In this document: positions 48,001-53,239 of the stretch, piece by piece | Numbering within the stretch: the first letter of the stretch is position 1 | Layout: the number at the start of each line of letters is the position of its first letter | Assembly: GCA_002633005.1 (NCBI GenBank) | Contig: NMRA01000017.1 | Coordinates: 1,090,737 to 1,154,736 of the forward strand | Direction of reading: 5' to 3' | DNA from: Phoronis australis | Lineage: Eukaryota; Phoronida; Phoronidae | Length of the DNA: 64,000 nucleotides | Made by a program: the position numbers and the translations under genes | Notes under the pieces: generated by a model | Seen by the model: only the letters and a program-made list of their open reading frames with translations | What the model was told of the DNA's origin: nothing | Databases searched by the model: none

Positions 48001-50680
48001 TATTTGTAGCAGCACAGTTGTTTATTTGAAAAGTCAAAAAATCAACTATCAAATATCTGAAAAATTACAATTATATTTTCATGTAATATCATCACAGATT
48101 GTTTTCATTTTTTTCTTAATTTTGGTGAACTCTTCATGATGCTGTACATGAGATGTAGACTGTGTGTGTGATCATGGTTTCACACATGGTTGGATGTTTG
48201 CATACTTCATGCATGCATGTTTAGACAATGTATCTATAATGAAAACATGCTTGACTGGGTTAATGCTATACCTAGTTACTACATTGTATCTATTGGTAGC
48301 ATTCTTGCATGTATGCAACCAATTACAAACAAATCTGCTGTCAGAGATTCGTAAAAAGTTTACTTCCGGGTTTTTTATATTTTGTTTTGGCATTATTTTA
48401 GGAGCGTACCCTGCGTCATTGACACATGAGGCATTGTGATTGATTAACTTGGGCCAACGGGTGCAGTGAACTTGTGTCACTGTTACACCTTATTTTGTCT
48501 TGAATAACACGCATTACATTCTCAGTTTCTAACACAATGCTAGTACAGAACAGCTGATCAAAACAACAATGTTAGTCATGTGGGGTTAGTATGTGTTGAA
48601 AATGCAAATCCCAGCTGCGGATTTATGCGTTTGAGCGAATTGAAATGCGGTTTGCCATCTAGACCAATCACTAGTTGCTGGTTCATGTAACGAGGTAGCA
48701 GATGAAATCGCACATGCCACCCCCCAAAAGTGGAATTGAAATGGTCACTAAATATGAATATGTTTCAAACAGAATAGTTCCTCCAGTTTGTCCCTTAGAT
48801 TTGAGACCATGTGGATCCATTGATCCTTCACCATGCTTTTCTAAAATGATTCCACCTGTTGTTTCGTAGCAAGCCGAGCAGCTTTACAATACCATGCTGC
48901 GCAAGTTCCGTCAACATCGCGACGTCTGGATTCAGTATGGCAGGTTTTTGTTCCAACAGTTGAGGGCAGATGCAGGTCGCACTCTGATGCAGAGGTCGCT
49001 TAAGAGTCTAGACTGGAAGCAGCGTAAGTTACTCTTGATATTTTGTGATTGACTGAAAGAATGTTATAATGTCTTAACATTATATGGAGTGCTTTTATTT
49101 CTGATCTTGCACAACTACCTATTTAAGCCTGTGTGAAGCTATGTGAAACACTAGAGGAAAAATTAGGAAGCAACTTCGTCAAAATGGGGTTTGAGTAATA
49201 TTTGACTTGTCTTTTACAGAACAGCAGATGTCAACATGTAGTCAATTCAACATTAACTATTCAAATGAAATATGTTATGTACCCACAGCTAACTCCAAAT
49301 TTAAGGTTATGCAAGACCTTATCGACAGGGCTGTGTGCTTAGGCAAATATCTACAAGATTTTAACTCGGTAAAAGTTCATATTTTCTGATAATAAAAATC
49401 ATTATCAAAACAATGATAGCAATAACATAACCATAAAATATTCATGGTGTAATCTCAAAAACACTTACAGTTTTCTGAGAGACCGTTAATATGCAAATTT
49501 TGATCTTTTTTGTAGATATGGTAAAAATCCTTTTTTGTTAGTCCTTCTTTCAAAAATGGAAAAATCTTAAAAACAATTGGTAACAGTTTTTGGGAGAGTA
49601 GTGAATGAAAGGTGACATTTGAAAATTTCCTGTCAGTTAGATCAGCCATTGCTAAGATGTCATTTCTCGTAGTTAGCCAAATTTGGACATTTTCTTGGGT
49701 CTTACATAACATGCCCGTATAAAAGAGGAAGTCGCCAGGAACTACGTAAAAGTGAGTCATAGGCGCATGCATCTACCCGCGAAACACTTGTGTCAACAAA
49801 TTCTTCGGAAAAGTGAATTATTTGGGGAAAAGGAGCACATACTTAAATACGTTCATATGTGATAACAGCAACAGTGTCACTACTCTCCCACAAGTACAAT
49901 ACTTAACTGTAACAAGGCACTGGATATCATTTTTCTCTTCAGTTTCAAAAAAGTTGTCACAGTCTGTATTTTTGTTTGTTTCCTGGTTTCTTCACAGATC
50001 TAGATGTGATTACCAAGTTTGCTCAACTCGAGTTCAAGTACGGTGAGGTGGAGAGAGGCAAGACTATGTTTGATAATGTCCTTAGTAATTACACCAAACG
50101 GATTGACATCTGGTCGGTTTACATCGACTTAGTGGTCAAGGCAGGTGAAATTCACACAGCAAGGTGGGTAGTCTTTTCTTTCCTTGAAATTGCAACATGT
50201 GACATGGAGAGTTTGTACATTCGCCTGTTGATGAAAGTCGTTAGTGATTAACTAGTCAAGAATTGTCTGCTGTCAGGATGTAAATGCTGTTTCAGATTAC
50301 ACCAAGTTCGTCATAATAAAATGAATTCTTCTTTTGTATGAATTATGTTGCCAATTTAGTTGGGCACCCGATGTTCACCCAATACAAGATAGTAATGTTA
50401 TCTTAACATCGAGCTTCTTAAACACTTAAACGCTTGTTTTACAAAACTGGGTCGTTTCTGTTATCAGTTACCTTTGGCAGATATTTACTCTCTTCTGAGC
50501 TGCAATTATGTCCGTTTCAGGCAATTGTTTGAAAAGGTGACAAATGTCGGATTAAATGAGAAGAAGATGAAAGTCATTTTCAAGAAATACATGGACTTTG
50601 AAGAAAAACATGGCGATGAAGAGACCACTAATATAGTGAGACAAAAGGCCATAGAGTATGTAGAGTCTCGGATCAAGTGA
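5998..50680 (+). CDS. PDCD11: RRP5/PDCD11 ribosome biogenesis protein, 40-exon gene
   Basis: Nucleolar RNA-binding scaffold of the small-subunit processome, needed for the early pre-rRNA cleavages that give 18S rRNA and for ITS1 processing towards 5.8S/25-28S rRNA. Forty phase-compatible exons join into 5379 nt (1792 residues, against about 1870 in human). Order: basic N-terminus with FPRGG near residue 10; lysine-rich segment (residues 20-88); about 14 S1-like domains from about 90 to 1370, many showing the G-x-V-x-G-x-V and GfIp/GrVh strand motifs; an acidic, serine/lysine-rich linker (about 1380-1510); seven HAT repeats (about 1530-1790) with W-Y-E signatures. The start lies 13 bases after a possible 3' splice site at 5984, so a 5' UTR exon probably lies upstream. 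A TLR gene is nested antisense in intron 9. Homology is recognised by eye from family knowledge; the phase consistency across 39 introns is strong internal support. Confidence 0.93.
6728..6889 (+). CDS. PDCD11: RRP5/PDCD11 exon 2
   Basis: 54 codons, phase 0 on both sides, with a TTTTTCAG acceptor and a CAA/GTAAGA donor. It encodes a lysine/arginine-rich stretch ([15 protein letters not shown]) probably acting as a nucleolar localisation signal, then the lead into the first S1 domain. The last 83 bases and part of intron 2 are copied into intron 17. Confidence 0.85.
7513..7692 (+). CDS. PDCD11: RRP5/PDCD11 exon 3
   Basis: 60 codons, phase 0/0. It encodes most of S1 domain 1: [10 protein letters not shown], then [18 protein letters not shown], matching the family pattern of this domain. 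Confidence 0.9.
8295..8447 (+). CDS. PDCD11: RRP5/PDCD11 exon 4
   Basis: 51 codons, phase 0/0, TTTCAG acceptor and ATG/GTATGT donor. It encodes the end of S1 domain 1 ([11 protein letters not shown], then [11 protein letters not shown]) and the first turn of S1 domain 2. Confidence 0.9.
9207..9330 (+). CDS. PDCD11: RRP5/PDCD11 exon 5
   Basis: 124 nt ending in phase 1. It encodes the core of S1 domain 2 ([25 protein letters not shown]), nearly colinear with vertebrate PDCD11. Confidence 0.92.
9597..9667 (-). repeat. tRNA-like SINE head, minus orientation
   Basis: Reverse complement of the tRNA-like sequence at 9752-9823. In minus sense it has a degenerate A box and a GGTTTGATTCCC B box with a pairing T arm. 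Mismatches in the stems suggest a repeat remnant, not a working tRNA gene. Confidence 0.6.
9752..9823 (+). repeat. tRNA-like SINE head, plus orientation
   Basis: About 72 bp with an A-box-like TGGCTCAGTGG and a B-box-like GGTTCTAGTCC at tRNA spacing. It has the outline of a tRNA but an imperfect acceptor stem. It is the plus-strand partner of 9597-9667. Confidence 0.6.
10502..11010. mobile_element. TIR foldback element (MITE-like)
   Basis: Left end CCAGCCTCGTCCCCAAGCCT and right end AGGCTTGGTGACGAGGCTGG are inverted repeats extending for about 60 bp (left to about 10565, right from about 10945). TTGATAC lies immediately outside both ends and probably represents the target-site duplication. 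The interior is AT-rich and non-coding. Confidence 0.75.
11090..11611. other. Assembly gap
   Basis: 522 undetermined bases inside intron 5. The RRP5 reading frame joins correctly across it, so no coding exon needs to be hidden here. Confidence 0.99.
12360..12597 (+). mobile_element. tRNA-derived SINE, copy 1
   Basis: Starts with a tRNA-like head (A-box-like TGGCCTAGAGTGG, B-box-like GGTTTGAGTCC, pairing ends GGCAGTGTGGCC and GGCCACACTGC). The body includes CTAGCTCCTCAGCTCGG and a terminal hairpin, GTCTGGTAC with GTACCAGAC, then a T-rich tail. The same composite recurs at 21821-22049. It ends about 34 bases before exon 6. Confidence 0.8.
12632..12747 (+). CDS. PDCD11: RRP5/PDCD11 exon 6
   Basis: 116 nt, entering at phase 1 and leaving at phase 0. 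It encodes [12 protein letters not shown] and the last strand of S1 domain 2. The acceptor TTCTTTAG lies just beyond the SINE. Confidence 0.85.
13342..13413 (+). CDS. PDCD11: RRP5/PDCD11 exon 7
   Basis: 24 codons, phase 0/0. It encodes the entry to S1 domain 3 ([13 protein letters not shown]), equivalent to the LLPG segment of the vertebrate protein. Confidence 0.88.
14128..14229 (+). CDS. PDCD11: RRP5/PDCD11 exon 8
   Basis: 34 codons, phase 0/0, CTTAG acceptor and AAG/GTACCT donor. It encodes [19 protein letters not shown], the second half of S1 domain 3. It is short and easy to miss, but it bridges exons 7 and 9 exactly as in the vertebrate protein. Confidence 0.85.
14269..15755 (+). mobile_element. 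Terminal-hairpin repeat with internal higher-order units, copy A
   Basis: Begins ATTTTTATGTGCCCACATAT and ends GCGTTGCTCTTGTT, as in copies B and C. The left end is a hairpin-forming ACATATTTATATGT motif followed by CCGTCATCTCC. The right end carries the hairpin CAACGC-TCT-GCGTTG. Between them are units of about 150 bp, each with a (C)CTAGTGGC motif and an AAACCGT/GGATCTTTACTAAATT-like block. Compared with copy C, this copy has lost one internal step near 14470-14500. Confidence 0.75.
16025..16222 (+). CDS. PDCD11: RRP5/PDCD11 exon 9
   Basis: 66 codons, phase 0/0. It encodes the end of S1 domain 3 ([14 protein letters not shown]) and the first half of S1 domain 4 ([20 protein letters not shown]). 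Confidence 0.9.
17479..17484 (-). terminator. Possible poly(A) signal of the TLR gene
   Basis: TTTATT on the plus strand reads AATAAA on the minus strand, about 250 nt beyond the TLR stop codon. Distance and sense fit a short 3' UTR. Confidence 0.35.
17736..20456 (-). CDS. Toll-like receptor, intronless, nested in RRP5 intron 9
   Basis: A 906-residue type I membrane receptor of innate immunity; the ectodomain would sense a ligand and the cytoplasmic TIR domain would recruit adaptors. Seen: hydrophobic signal peptide (residues 13-30; Met13 gives the more typical start), an N-terminal cysteine pair (36, 40), about 20 degenerate leucine-rich repeats to residue 648, one C-terminal cap ([12 protein letters not shown] from 651 to about 696), a transmembrane helix (about 701-723) and a TIR domain (about 748-890) with box 1 YDAFVCY (749-755), box 2 RDFTAG (786-791) and box 3 FW (883-884). 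One cysteine cluster next to the membrane makes it the single-cluster type of vertebrate and many invertebrate TLRs. A cysteine group at 497-527 interrupts the repeats. The usual box 2 proline is alanine. There is no frameshift or internal stop, so it appears functional. Ligand and exact orthologue cannot be told. Confidence 0.93.
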   Translation of the reverse strand: MLSLQIQPEWGEMIFLLVAVLSLCHTAVSGPAQHGCQDQCATIFQVANQQTFQRTYLNYTDMVTSLPDNITSLTLSTRCRTPQLRPRSLQRFTRLTKLSLTLCDLHVHIRDHEFHGLNSLEELTLDFLPTNRWGFYVTVLSTAFDASPKLKRLEILPHTKLKYSNLQRINPVAILWRLPNLEHFTLSTYAYQKSIYIRSGQLFKSIQSLNFSNNRWTMMPCLPTFPHLKILNVSQNNMKSIELTEGCLNSKNISIDFSYNPILNLIPQDLELYCTLDIVGLDFSETYLTDINQTSFNCFANNKTEVSHLKIGRKVRTFEYKPNFFRNLFGSLKNVWISKLTLFGKDITLVKEDFLLMNIPSLRELVLKNAAIENIPPYGFSKLKTLKTLELTHCHIQSDQHPFDDLTNLETLVLTGVQLDGNALHNILNSLAQLPSLTTLRMNDMARWPLSKGQFYLPVITKLRYLDISDNKLHRKTRLLMNFGKQLETLLMNNVSCADDDSLKHPCIRYTIPTSVKRLEMRKCATCMDTLSVLKFKQPLVNLVQFDTSHNPNFDVNLLIKIYMPNIKILKLSNNDIQQIDTNIFEMMPQLEFFDLSFNKLQQVSKDTFIKLTALRLLRLNDNSISYIDSRNFENLHQLEVLSLQNNKFHCNCELRGLRDWLKRHSRKEISRENCSYPPNLKTESIANYSHKWIDCDGNRYIVISLSGIVTLLVILLTILTSYYRLDLKYWYYFKCRHRHIPSHSSLTYDAFVCYNVDDITWVKDHLQPQLEEGSGCAFKLCLHHRDFTAGEWIKDNIINSINGSRSIIFVMTKKYMNSEWGQFELEMALMRMLEVKRQVIVMVMLEKIPNKQLKPKLKCFINHVTYIEWPCEKDCKRNIDQFWKKLKLALLSQRQESGVVIKLPT
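21821..22049 (+). mobile_element. tRNA-derived SINE, copy 2
   Basis: Same composite as 12360-12597: a GGCAGTGTGGCC start, B box GGTTCGAGTCCC, the CTAGCTCCTCAGCTCGG body, the GTCTGGTAC hairpin and a T-rich tail. The A-box part of the head is shortened, so this copy is unlikely to be transcribed. It lies in intron 9 about 160 bases before exon 10. Confidence 0.8.
22211..22284 (+). CDS. PDCD11: RRP5/PDCD11 exon 10
   Basis: 74 nt leaving at phase 2 (CAC AG/GTAGGA). It encodes [20 protein letters not shown], the end of an S1 domain 4 strand and its linker. Confidence 0.85.
22508..22635. repeat. Snap-back inverted repeat
   Basis: Arms 22508-22548 and 22595-22635 are reverse complements built around CATCATCATCAGGACAAG, with a 46-base spacer. 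It lies directly beside repeat copy B. Confidence 0.75.
22650..23890 (+). mobile_element. Terminal-hairpin repeat, copy B (with gap)
   Basis: Same left start (ATTTTTATGCGCCCACATAT), a CCGT microsatellite, and the right end CAACGCTCTGCGTTGCTCTTGTT-type hairpin. The middle is lost in an assembly gap. The visible right part keeps CTAGTGGC units, including a local tandem doubling near 23453-23500. Confidence 0.75.
22722..23258. other. Assembly gap within repeat copy B
   Basis: 537 undetermined bases starting inside a CCGT simple repeat. Repetitive sequence is the likely cause of the break. Open frames reported across it are artefacts. Confidence 0.99.
24330..24576 (+). repeat. Direct repeat flanking exon 11, left copy
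   Basis: About 245 bp, rich in CTCTTTT tracts and including TTTGTGGAAC and TTTTGTCATTGGTCATT. It recurs in the same orientation at about 25893-26138, on the far side of exon 11. Confidence 0.7.
24729..24785 (+). CDS. PDCD11: RRP5/PDCD11 exon 11
   Basis: 57 nt, phase 2 in and 2 out. It encodes [19 protein letters not shown], the final strand of S1 domain 4. It is symmetric, so skipping would leave the frame intact. Confidence 0.85.
25893..26138 (+). repeat. Direct repeat flanking exon 11, right copy
   Basis: Partner of 24330-24576, with moderate divergence. The shared order of blocks is CTTTTAAGAG, TCCTCTTTTT, CACACAAGCCTATT, TTTGTGGAAC and GTCATTGGTCATT. Confidence 0.7.
26158..26531. mobile_element. 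Inverted-repeat (MITE-like) element
   Basis: Left arm 26158-26210 and right arm 26480-26531 are imperfect reverse complements sharing GAAACAGTCCCAAA, CCAGTTG and CCTAAA as read on the left. The interior is non-coding. Confidence 0.65.
27351..27411 (+). CDS. PDCD11: RRP5/PDCD11 exon 12
   Basis: 61 nt, phase 2 in and 0 out. It encodes [20 protein letters not shown], the linker and entry to S1 domain 5. Confidence 0.87.
27993..28139 (+). CDS. PDCD11: RRP5/PDCD11 exon 13
   Basis: 49 codons, phase 0/0. It encodes S1 domain 5: [24 protein letters not shown], then HPEKKY, a highly conserved RRP5 stretch. Confidence 0.92.
29238..29417 (+). CDS. PDCD11: RRP5/PDCD11 exon 14
   Basis: 60 codons, phase 0/0. 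It encodes the close of S1 domain 5 ([13 protein letters not shown]) and the first half of S1 domain 6 ([20 protein letters not shown]). Confidence 0.92.
29852..30105. mobile_element. Short TIR element (MITE-like) in intron 14
   Basis: Ends ATGGGCCCATTCCAAGAAAC and its imperfect reverse complement (GTTTTCTTGGACTAGGCCCAT) form terminal inverted repeats of about 30 bp, continuing into ACTGACTTA. The interior is AT-rich and non-coding, total about 254 bp. Confidence 0.75.
30253..30347 (+). repeat. 41-bp tandem repeat carrying the exon 15 splice acceptor
   Basis: Units at 30253-30293, 30294-30334 and a partial third from 30335. Each has a version of GTGTYGTGRCTRGG followed by ACTGGGTAACGTTATC or its exon counterpart. 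The third unit contains the real CTAG acceptor and the first bases of exon 15. The second unit keeps a CTAG that is 41 bases upstream. Confidence 0.8.
30348..30482 (+). CDS. PDCD11: RRP5/PDCD11 exon 15
   Basis: 45 codons, phase 0/0. It encodes [11 protein letters not shown] and [13 protein letters not shown], the end of S1 domain 6. The KVFYTGQVV segment is near-identical in vertebrates. Confidence 0.92.
30990..31055 (+). CDS. PDCD11: RRP5/PDCD11 exon 16
   Basis: 22 codons, phase 0/0. It encodes a linker ([17 protein letters not shown]) leading into S1 domain 7. Confidence 0.82.
31930..32196 (+). CDS. PDCD11: RRP5/PDCD11 exon 17
   Basis: 89 codons, phase 0/0. It encodes S1 domain 7 ([30 protein letters not shown]) and the helix that follows. 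Confidence 0.92.
32273..32383 (+). repeat. Short element copy left of the duplicated exon 2 fragment
   Basis: About 111 bp including CGCGGATTTCCGCTTTTTTC and TATTTTCGCAGAAAAATCGG. A second copy starts at 32595 right after the captured exon fragment. Confidence 0.75.
32384..32594 (+). pseudogene. Duplicated fragment of RRP5 exon 2 and intron 2 inside intron 17
   Basis: 211 bp almost identical to 6807-7018: the last 83 bases of exon 2 (from CTAAGAAGCGG), the GTAAGA donor and about 130 bases of intron 2. I count only a handful of differences, including ATGATG to ATAATG. It has no obvious acceptor in front, so it is probably not spliced in. It sits exactly between two copies of a short element. 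Confidence 0.9.
32595..32705 (+). repeat. Short element copy right of the duplicated exon 2 fragment
   Basis: Direct copy of 32273-32383 with noticeably more divergence than the fragment between them. It begins CAAGGTTTGGAATT and includes CCGCGGATTTCCGCTTTTTT. Confidence 0.7.
33382..33477 (+). CDS. PDCD11: RRP5/PDCD11 exon 18
   Basis: 32 codons, phase 0/0. It encodes [20 protein letters not shown] and LIGLAPNK, the first half of S1 domain 8. Confidence 0.9.
33620..33839 (+). CDS. PDCD11: RRP5/PDCD11 exon 19
   Basis: 220 nt, phase 0 in and 1 out. It encodes [20 protein letters not shown] and LSLRMSDC, the end of S1 domain 8, then a helical linker. Confidence 0.92.
34572..34706 (+). CDS. PDCD11: RRP5/PDCD11 exon 20
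   Basis: 135 nt, phase 1 in and 1 out. It encodes [20 protein letters not shown] and [13 protein letters not shown], the core of S1 domain 9. Confidence 0.88.
35245..35590 (+). repeat. Dispersed AT-rich repeat, intron 20 copy
   Basis: Shares with 41045-41385 an ordered set of blocks: TTTATGATTTTC, AAAATGAAAT, TGATACCATTGTTTTGCT, GTACCTTAATT and TTTTGTAGA near its end. A reverse-orientation relative lies in intron 34. Confidence 0.6.
35657..35793 (+). CDS. PDCD11: RRP5/PDCD11 exon 21
   Basis: 137 nt, phase 1 in and 0 out. It encodes [20 protein letters not shown] and LSLNRDL, the close of S1 domain 9. Confidence 0.9.
36504..36617 (+). CDS. PDCD11: RRP5/PDCD11 exon 22
   Basis: 38 codons, phase 0/0. 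It encodes [20 protein letters not shown] and [11 protein letters not shown]1-like domain 10. The open frame extends further upstream, but the TTTGCAG acceptor and homology fix the start here. Confidence 0.88.
37371..37438 (+). CDS. PDCD11: RRP5/PDCD11 exon 23
   Basis: 68 nt, phase 0 in and 2 out. It encodes [20 protein letters not shown], the continuation of S1 domain 10. Confidence 0.83.
37890..38012 (+). CDS. PDCD11: RRP5/PDCD11 exon 24
   Basis: 123 nt, phase 2 in and 2 out. It encodes a charged linker and then [14 protein letters not shown], the entry to S1 domain 11. Confidence 0.87.
38169..38264 (+). CDS. PDCD11: Candidate extra cassette exon of RRP5/PDCD11 (24b)
   Basis: 96 nt open in frame, phase 2 in and 2 out, with a pyrimidine-rich TTCGTTTTTAG acceptor and a TGCAG/GTAACT donor. 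It would encode [20 protein letters not shown] and [11 protein letters not shown]. The [11 protein letters not shown] part resembles the [11 protein letters not shown] part of exon 25, so it looks like a second version of the same S1 segment. Vertebrate PDCD11 has only one copy here and the frame closes without it. It could be an alternative exon, a decayed duplicate or chance. Confidence 0.4.
38462..38555 (+). CDS. PDCD11: RRP5/PDCD11 exon 25
   Basis: 94 nt, phase 2 in and 0 out. It encodes [20 protein letters not shown] and [11 protein letters not shown], the core of S1 domain 11. It joins directly to exon 24. Confidence 0.9.
38905..39206. mobile_element. Near-perfect foldback element in intron 25
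   Basis: Arms of about 125-130 bp (38905-39034 and 39083-39206) start TTGTAGATGTAAAAAGTCAC and are almost exact reverse complements, with a loop of about 50 bp. The similarity of the arms implies recent arrival or gene conversion. No coding capacity. Confidence 0.88.
39342..39424 (+). CDS. PDCD11: RRP5/PDCD11 exon 26
   Basis: 83 nt, phase 0 in and 2 out. It encodes [20 protein letters not shown], the end of S1 domain 11. Confidence 0.87.
39694..39847 (+). CDS. PDCD11: RRP5/PDCD11 exon 27
   Basis: 154 nt, phase 2 in and 0 out. It encodes YLPVTHPNF, an RRP5 signature (LPISHPRF in vertebrates), a linker, and [13 protein letters not shown] opening S1 domain 12. Confidence 0.92.
40648..40731 (+). 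CDS. PDCD11: RRP5/PDCD11 exon 28
   Basis: 28 codons, phase 0/0. It encodes [20 protein letters not shown], the middle of S1 domain 12. Confidence 0.85.
41045..41385 (+). repeat. Dispersed AT-rich repeat, intron 28 copy
   Basis: Partner of 35245-35590. It includes GAGGGGATATCAAAAATAGG upstream of TTTATGATTTTC. The related block appears reversed at about 45960-46020. Confidence 0.6.
41464..41563 (+). CDS. PDCD11: RRP5/PDCD11 exon 29
   Basis: 100 nt, phase 0 in and 1 out. It encodes [20 protein letters not shown] and LEASLIG, the end of S1 domain 12. The donor GTTTTT is weak. Confidence 0.83.
41839..42076 (+). CDS. PDCD11: RRP5/PDCD11 exon 30
   Basis: 238 nt, phase 1 in and 2 out. It encodes all of S1 domain 13 in one exon: [45 protein letters not shown]. 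Confidence 0.93.
42707..42823 (+). CDS. PDCD11: RRP5/PDCD11 exon 31
   Basis: 117 nt, phase 2 in and 2 out. It encodes [20 protein letters not shown] and HEKGVFVR, the first half of S1 domain 14. Confidence 0.92.
43379..43492 (+). CDS. PDCD11: RRP5/PDCD11 exon 32
   Basis: 114 nt, phase 2 in and 2 out. It encodes [20 protein letters not shown] and [12 protein letters not shown], the second half of S1 domain 14. Confidence 0.92.
44135..44405 (+). CDS. PDCD11: RRP5/PDCD11 exon 33
   Basis: 271 nt, phase 2 in and 0 out. It encodes [12 protein letters not shown], the last S1 strand, then a low-complexity linker alternating basic ([11 protein letters not shown]) and acidic (ESEDEDEG) clusters, as in other RRP5 proteins. 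Confidence 0.9.
44695..44760 (+). repeat. Short tandem duplication in intron 33
   Basis: About 37 bp, CCATTGTGATAACATGAG followed by ATTAGTGAGAACT, present twice in a row with one or two differences. Confidence 0.8.
45115..45243 (+). CDS. PDCD11: RRP5/PDCD11 exon 34
   Basis: 43 codons, phase 0/0. It encodes [20 protein letters not shown], a conserved RRP5 linker motif before the HAT region, then [11 protein letters not shown], a likely casein kinase 2 target cluster. Confidence 0.92.
45385..46150. repeat. Degenerate repeats in intron 34
   Basis: 45385-45790 has AACGAACC and GGTTACAACAAAC-type motifs near its two ends that look like decayed inverted ends of a DNA transposon. About 45840-46150 is a reverse-orientation relative of the AT-rich repeat in introns 20 and 28 (TTTTTGATAGCCCCTC is the reverse of the GAGGGG-ATCAAAAA block). 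Boundaries are approximate. Confidence 0.35.
46559..46630 (+). CDS. PDCD11: RRP5/PDCD11 exon 35
   Basis: 24 codons, phase 0/0. It encodes the lysine/glutamate-rich helix [20 protein letters not shown] that precedes the HAT repeats. Confidence 0.85.
47019..47203 (+). CDS. PDCD11: RRP5/PDCD11 exon 36
   Basis: 185 nt, phase 0 in and 2 out. It encodes [40 protein letters not shown] and RALKTI: HAT repeat 1. Confidence 0.94.
47711..47879 (+). CDS. PDCD11: RRP5/PDCD11 exon 37
   Basis: 169 nt, phase 2 in and 0 out. It encodes [20 protein letters not shown], then [19 protein letters not shown] repeat 2 and the start of repeat 3. Confidence 0.94.
48870..49023 (+). CDS. PDCD11: RRP5/PDCD11 exon 38
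   Basis: 154 nt, phase 0 in and 1 out. It encodes [20 protein letters not shown] and [10 protein letters not shown]: the end of HAT repeat 3 and most of repeat 4. Confidence 0.92.
49998..50163 (+). CDS. PDCD11: RRP5/PDCD11 exon 39
   Basis: 166 nt, phase 1 in and 2 out. It encodes [20 protein letters not shown] and [19 protein letters not shown] repeat 5 and the start of repeat 6. Confidence 0.94.
50521..50680 (+). CDS. PDCD11: RRP5/PDCD11 exon 40 (terminal coding exon)
   Basis: 160 nt entering at phase 2 and ending with TGA. It encodes [34 protein letters not shown], then the C-terminal helix to RIK: the end of HAT repeat 6, and repeat 7. Confidence 0.94.
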
Positions 50681-51157
50681 GACTAGTGATAGATGGCGAT
50701 ATTAGCTTTTAAACTAGTGATACATGAATAGGAAAGTCCAAATCATTAGGAAGCTAATCTCAGGAGTAGAAGCCATATGTTGTCCCATAAGTCTTGAAAC
50801 ATCCTGGTGAAACATTATCCACCTGGGTTCTGATAGAGTTTGGAATATTTGAATAACAAAGTATTTTACCTTCAGCATTTGAAATGTGTGTAGGCTTGAC
50901 AGATACAGACATGAGTAGGGTGAAAATTCTTTAACTTGGGCTCATAATTGTTAAGTTCTTCAACTAAGTTGGCATTGTAGTGTGTATGGCAAATATGTCA
51001 CCAGAGAACATTTGGTGAAATTTTGAGTATTTGCTCTGTAGTAAGCCTTTGACGATAGAAAATGTAATTTTAGCAATTTTCTTTGTGATGCAAAAAAATT
51101 TTTACCATATTTCAGATTGACATTTGCATACTTAAGTCTTATTCCTATGAATATGTC

Positions 51158-51163
51158 AATAAA
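51158..51163 (+). terminator. Possible poly(A) signal of RRP5/PDCD11
   Basis: First AATAAA after the stop codon, about 480 nt downstream. No other evidence marks the 3' end. Confidence 0.3.
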
Positions 51164-53239
51164 CAGGTTCAAATTACAAATTACTGCAAATATGTGAATA
51201 CATGGTGAATTTTAAGTTGGTTATTGTTTTTAAATTACTAAATGGACACTCATTAAAATGTTACTTTGATGTCAGAAAAATTCTATTACAAATTTCAGAC
51301 TGCAGAACGGTCATTTTACTTCTGTTAAGCATAATTATCATATTTCGAAAATACACGGGAAATTTGTCACATGATTATTCCGTCACCAGAAGCCTTCAAT
51401 GCGTCAGATGGTTATTGTTGACTGTCACATTACATTCTTCAGTAATGGATCAGTCGAAATACAATCCTCTGATCGTCATCTATTGGGTCTGTGTTCTTCA
51501 CATTAATCCTCGTCAGAATCTTCCAATAATGTAGTGGTTTTATCAACATATAGCAAATATTCATTCGAAATTGTCTACCTTTGTATTGTCTGTTTGACTC
51601 ATCCAACATGTCGGCCAGCTGAGCTAATCATGGGTAAAATAGGAGAGATAAGTCTCTTTTAATTTCAAACTGTAGATTTCATTCCAACACCCAATAAGAA
51701 AAAGTAGATTTTGAAAGTCTTAATTAATCTTTGGGTTATTTATGATATAAGTTCACTTATCTGCCTTCTTAATTGTTTGCATTCACTACACTTGCAAACA
51801 GTGAACAGTACAGGTAACAATCATGTTTTCAAATAGGGAAGTCTGTAGAGCCATAATGTGCAAGACATACAAACAATAGGTAACCATAGCTGTCCGTCTG
51901 GTTAACATTCAGTGAATAGTGAACTTGGTTTTCTTTTGTTGTCGATGATTCTGTTGCGAAATTTTTTTTCTGTGGTTTTCTGAGATAATAGTCTTGAGAG
52001 GCTACTGTAATTTAGACATGGGACTCAGTACCAGGGTTTCGTAGATAAGCCGTGGGCGTATATTCGGAAATTGAAAATTTTCAGGCATTTCAATAACACC
52101 TGAAAATAAAAGCCTGGGCATTTATGGGAAAGGGGAGGGCGTGTAAACAAAAAGTCATAGCCTCTTCTGATATGAAAATATTTTTTTGCATAAAACTTTT
52201 TTTTAAATTTTGATTTTAAGTTAATTAATACATAGTTCAACACTTTCTTCATTTTTATAAATGGTGAATGCTCAACAAAACTGAATTTGTGGCTAAAAGT
52301 TGATGCTTAGTGGGCTTATAAGAGGACATTTTATGAATAAACGTCCCACCACCTGGACACTTGACACCAGAACTGAGTTGCAACACCAAATAAACCCTCA
52401 TATGTGTTTATTCGGCATAATTTTCGGAATAGTTTTCTACTGGTGAATTTAAAAGTCTGGTCTGAAACCCGTGACTACTACTTTGACAAAAGTAATGCCT
52501 TGCCATTTGCATGTAGAGTTATGGTTCTTATTTTTAAATCTTATTTTTAAAAATGACCTAATTTTCATAGAGTGAAGGTCGTCCTCGTGAAACGCTATAG
52601 ATTGAACAGAGCATATAGTCTGAATTATTAACTCACAGTAAATTCATTTTATAACTCGCTCCTTTACTGGAAATTAATACTGTCTGAAATTACCGGTCCG
52701 GCCCTGTGTACCCTTCAAGAGTCTAAGTACATGTGTTCAGATCTTGCCGCTATTAATTTCATATATTCGGCTGTTGACAAACGACAAGAATTACCAGGAA
52801 AATGTTTAACTGGACTAAGACCTCCTGAATCAGTGTTGACGATGTAATGATGATGATATCATGTTTATAAACGAGTTTCTCAAATACTTGATGAATATGC
52901 TCACGAAAAACAAATTTTCAATTGGAAGTGGTGAAACTAAATGACGCCTTTGATGCAAAAAGAGACGGTGGCACAGAAAAATCCTTAGTACTTCTGACGT
53001 CACTGGGAAGCCTCTCTAGTTTCGTCATCAAAAAACTGTCATGTTCCTATGAATAACTTCCAGTAAGAATTATTTCAGCTATAAATGTAGCAGTAGAAAC
53101 AACCCGGGTTCATTTTGAGGCGTCTTGATAAATTGATCTCTTGAAAGTGAATTGAGTTAACAAAGGATAACTTTTTAATTGCAATACTGACTATAAGGTG
53201 ACTGCTCCGCTGAGTATACGTGCAACCAGTGACTCGCGT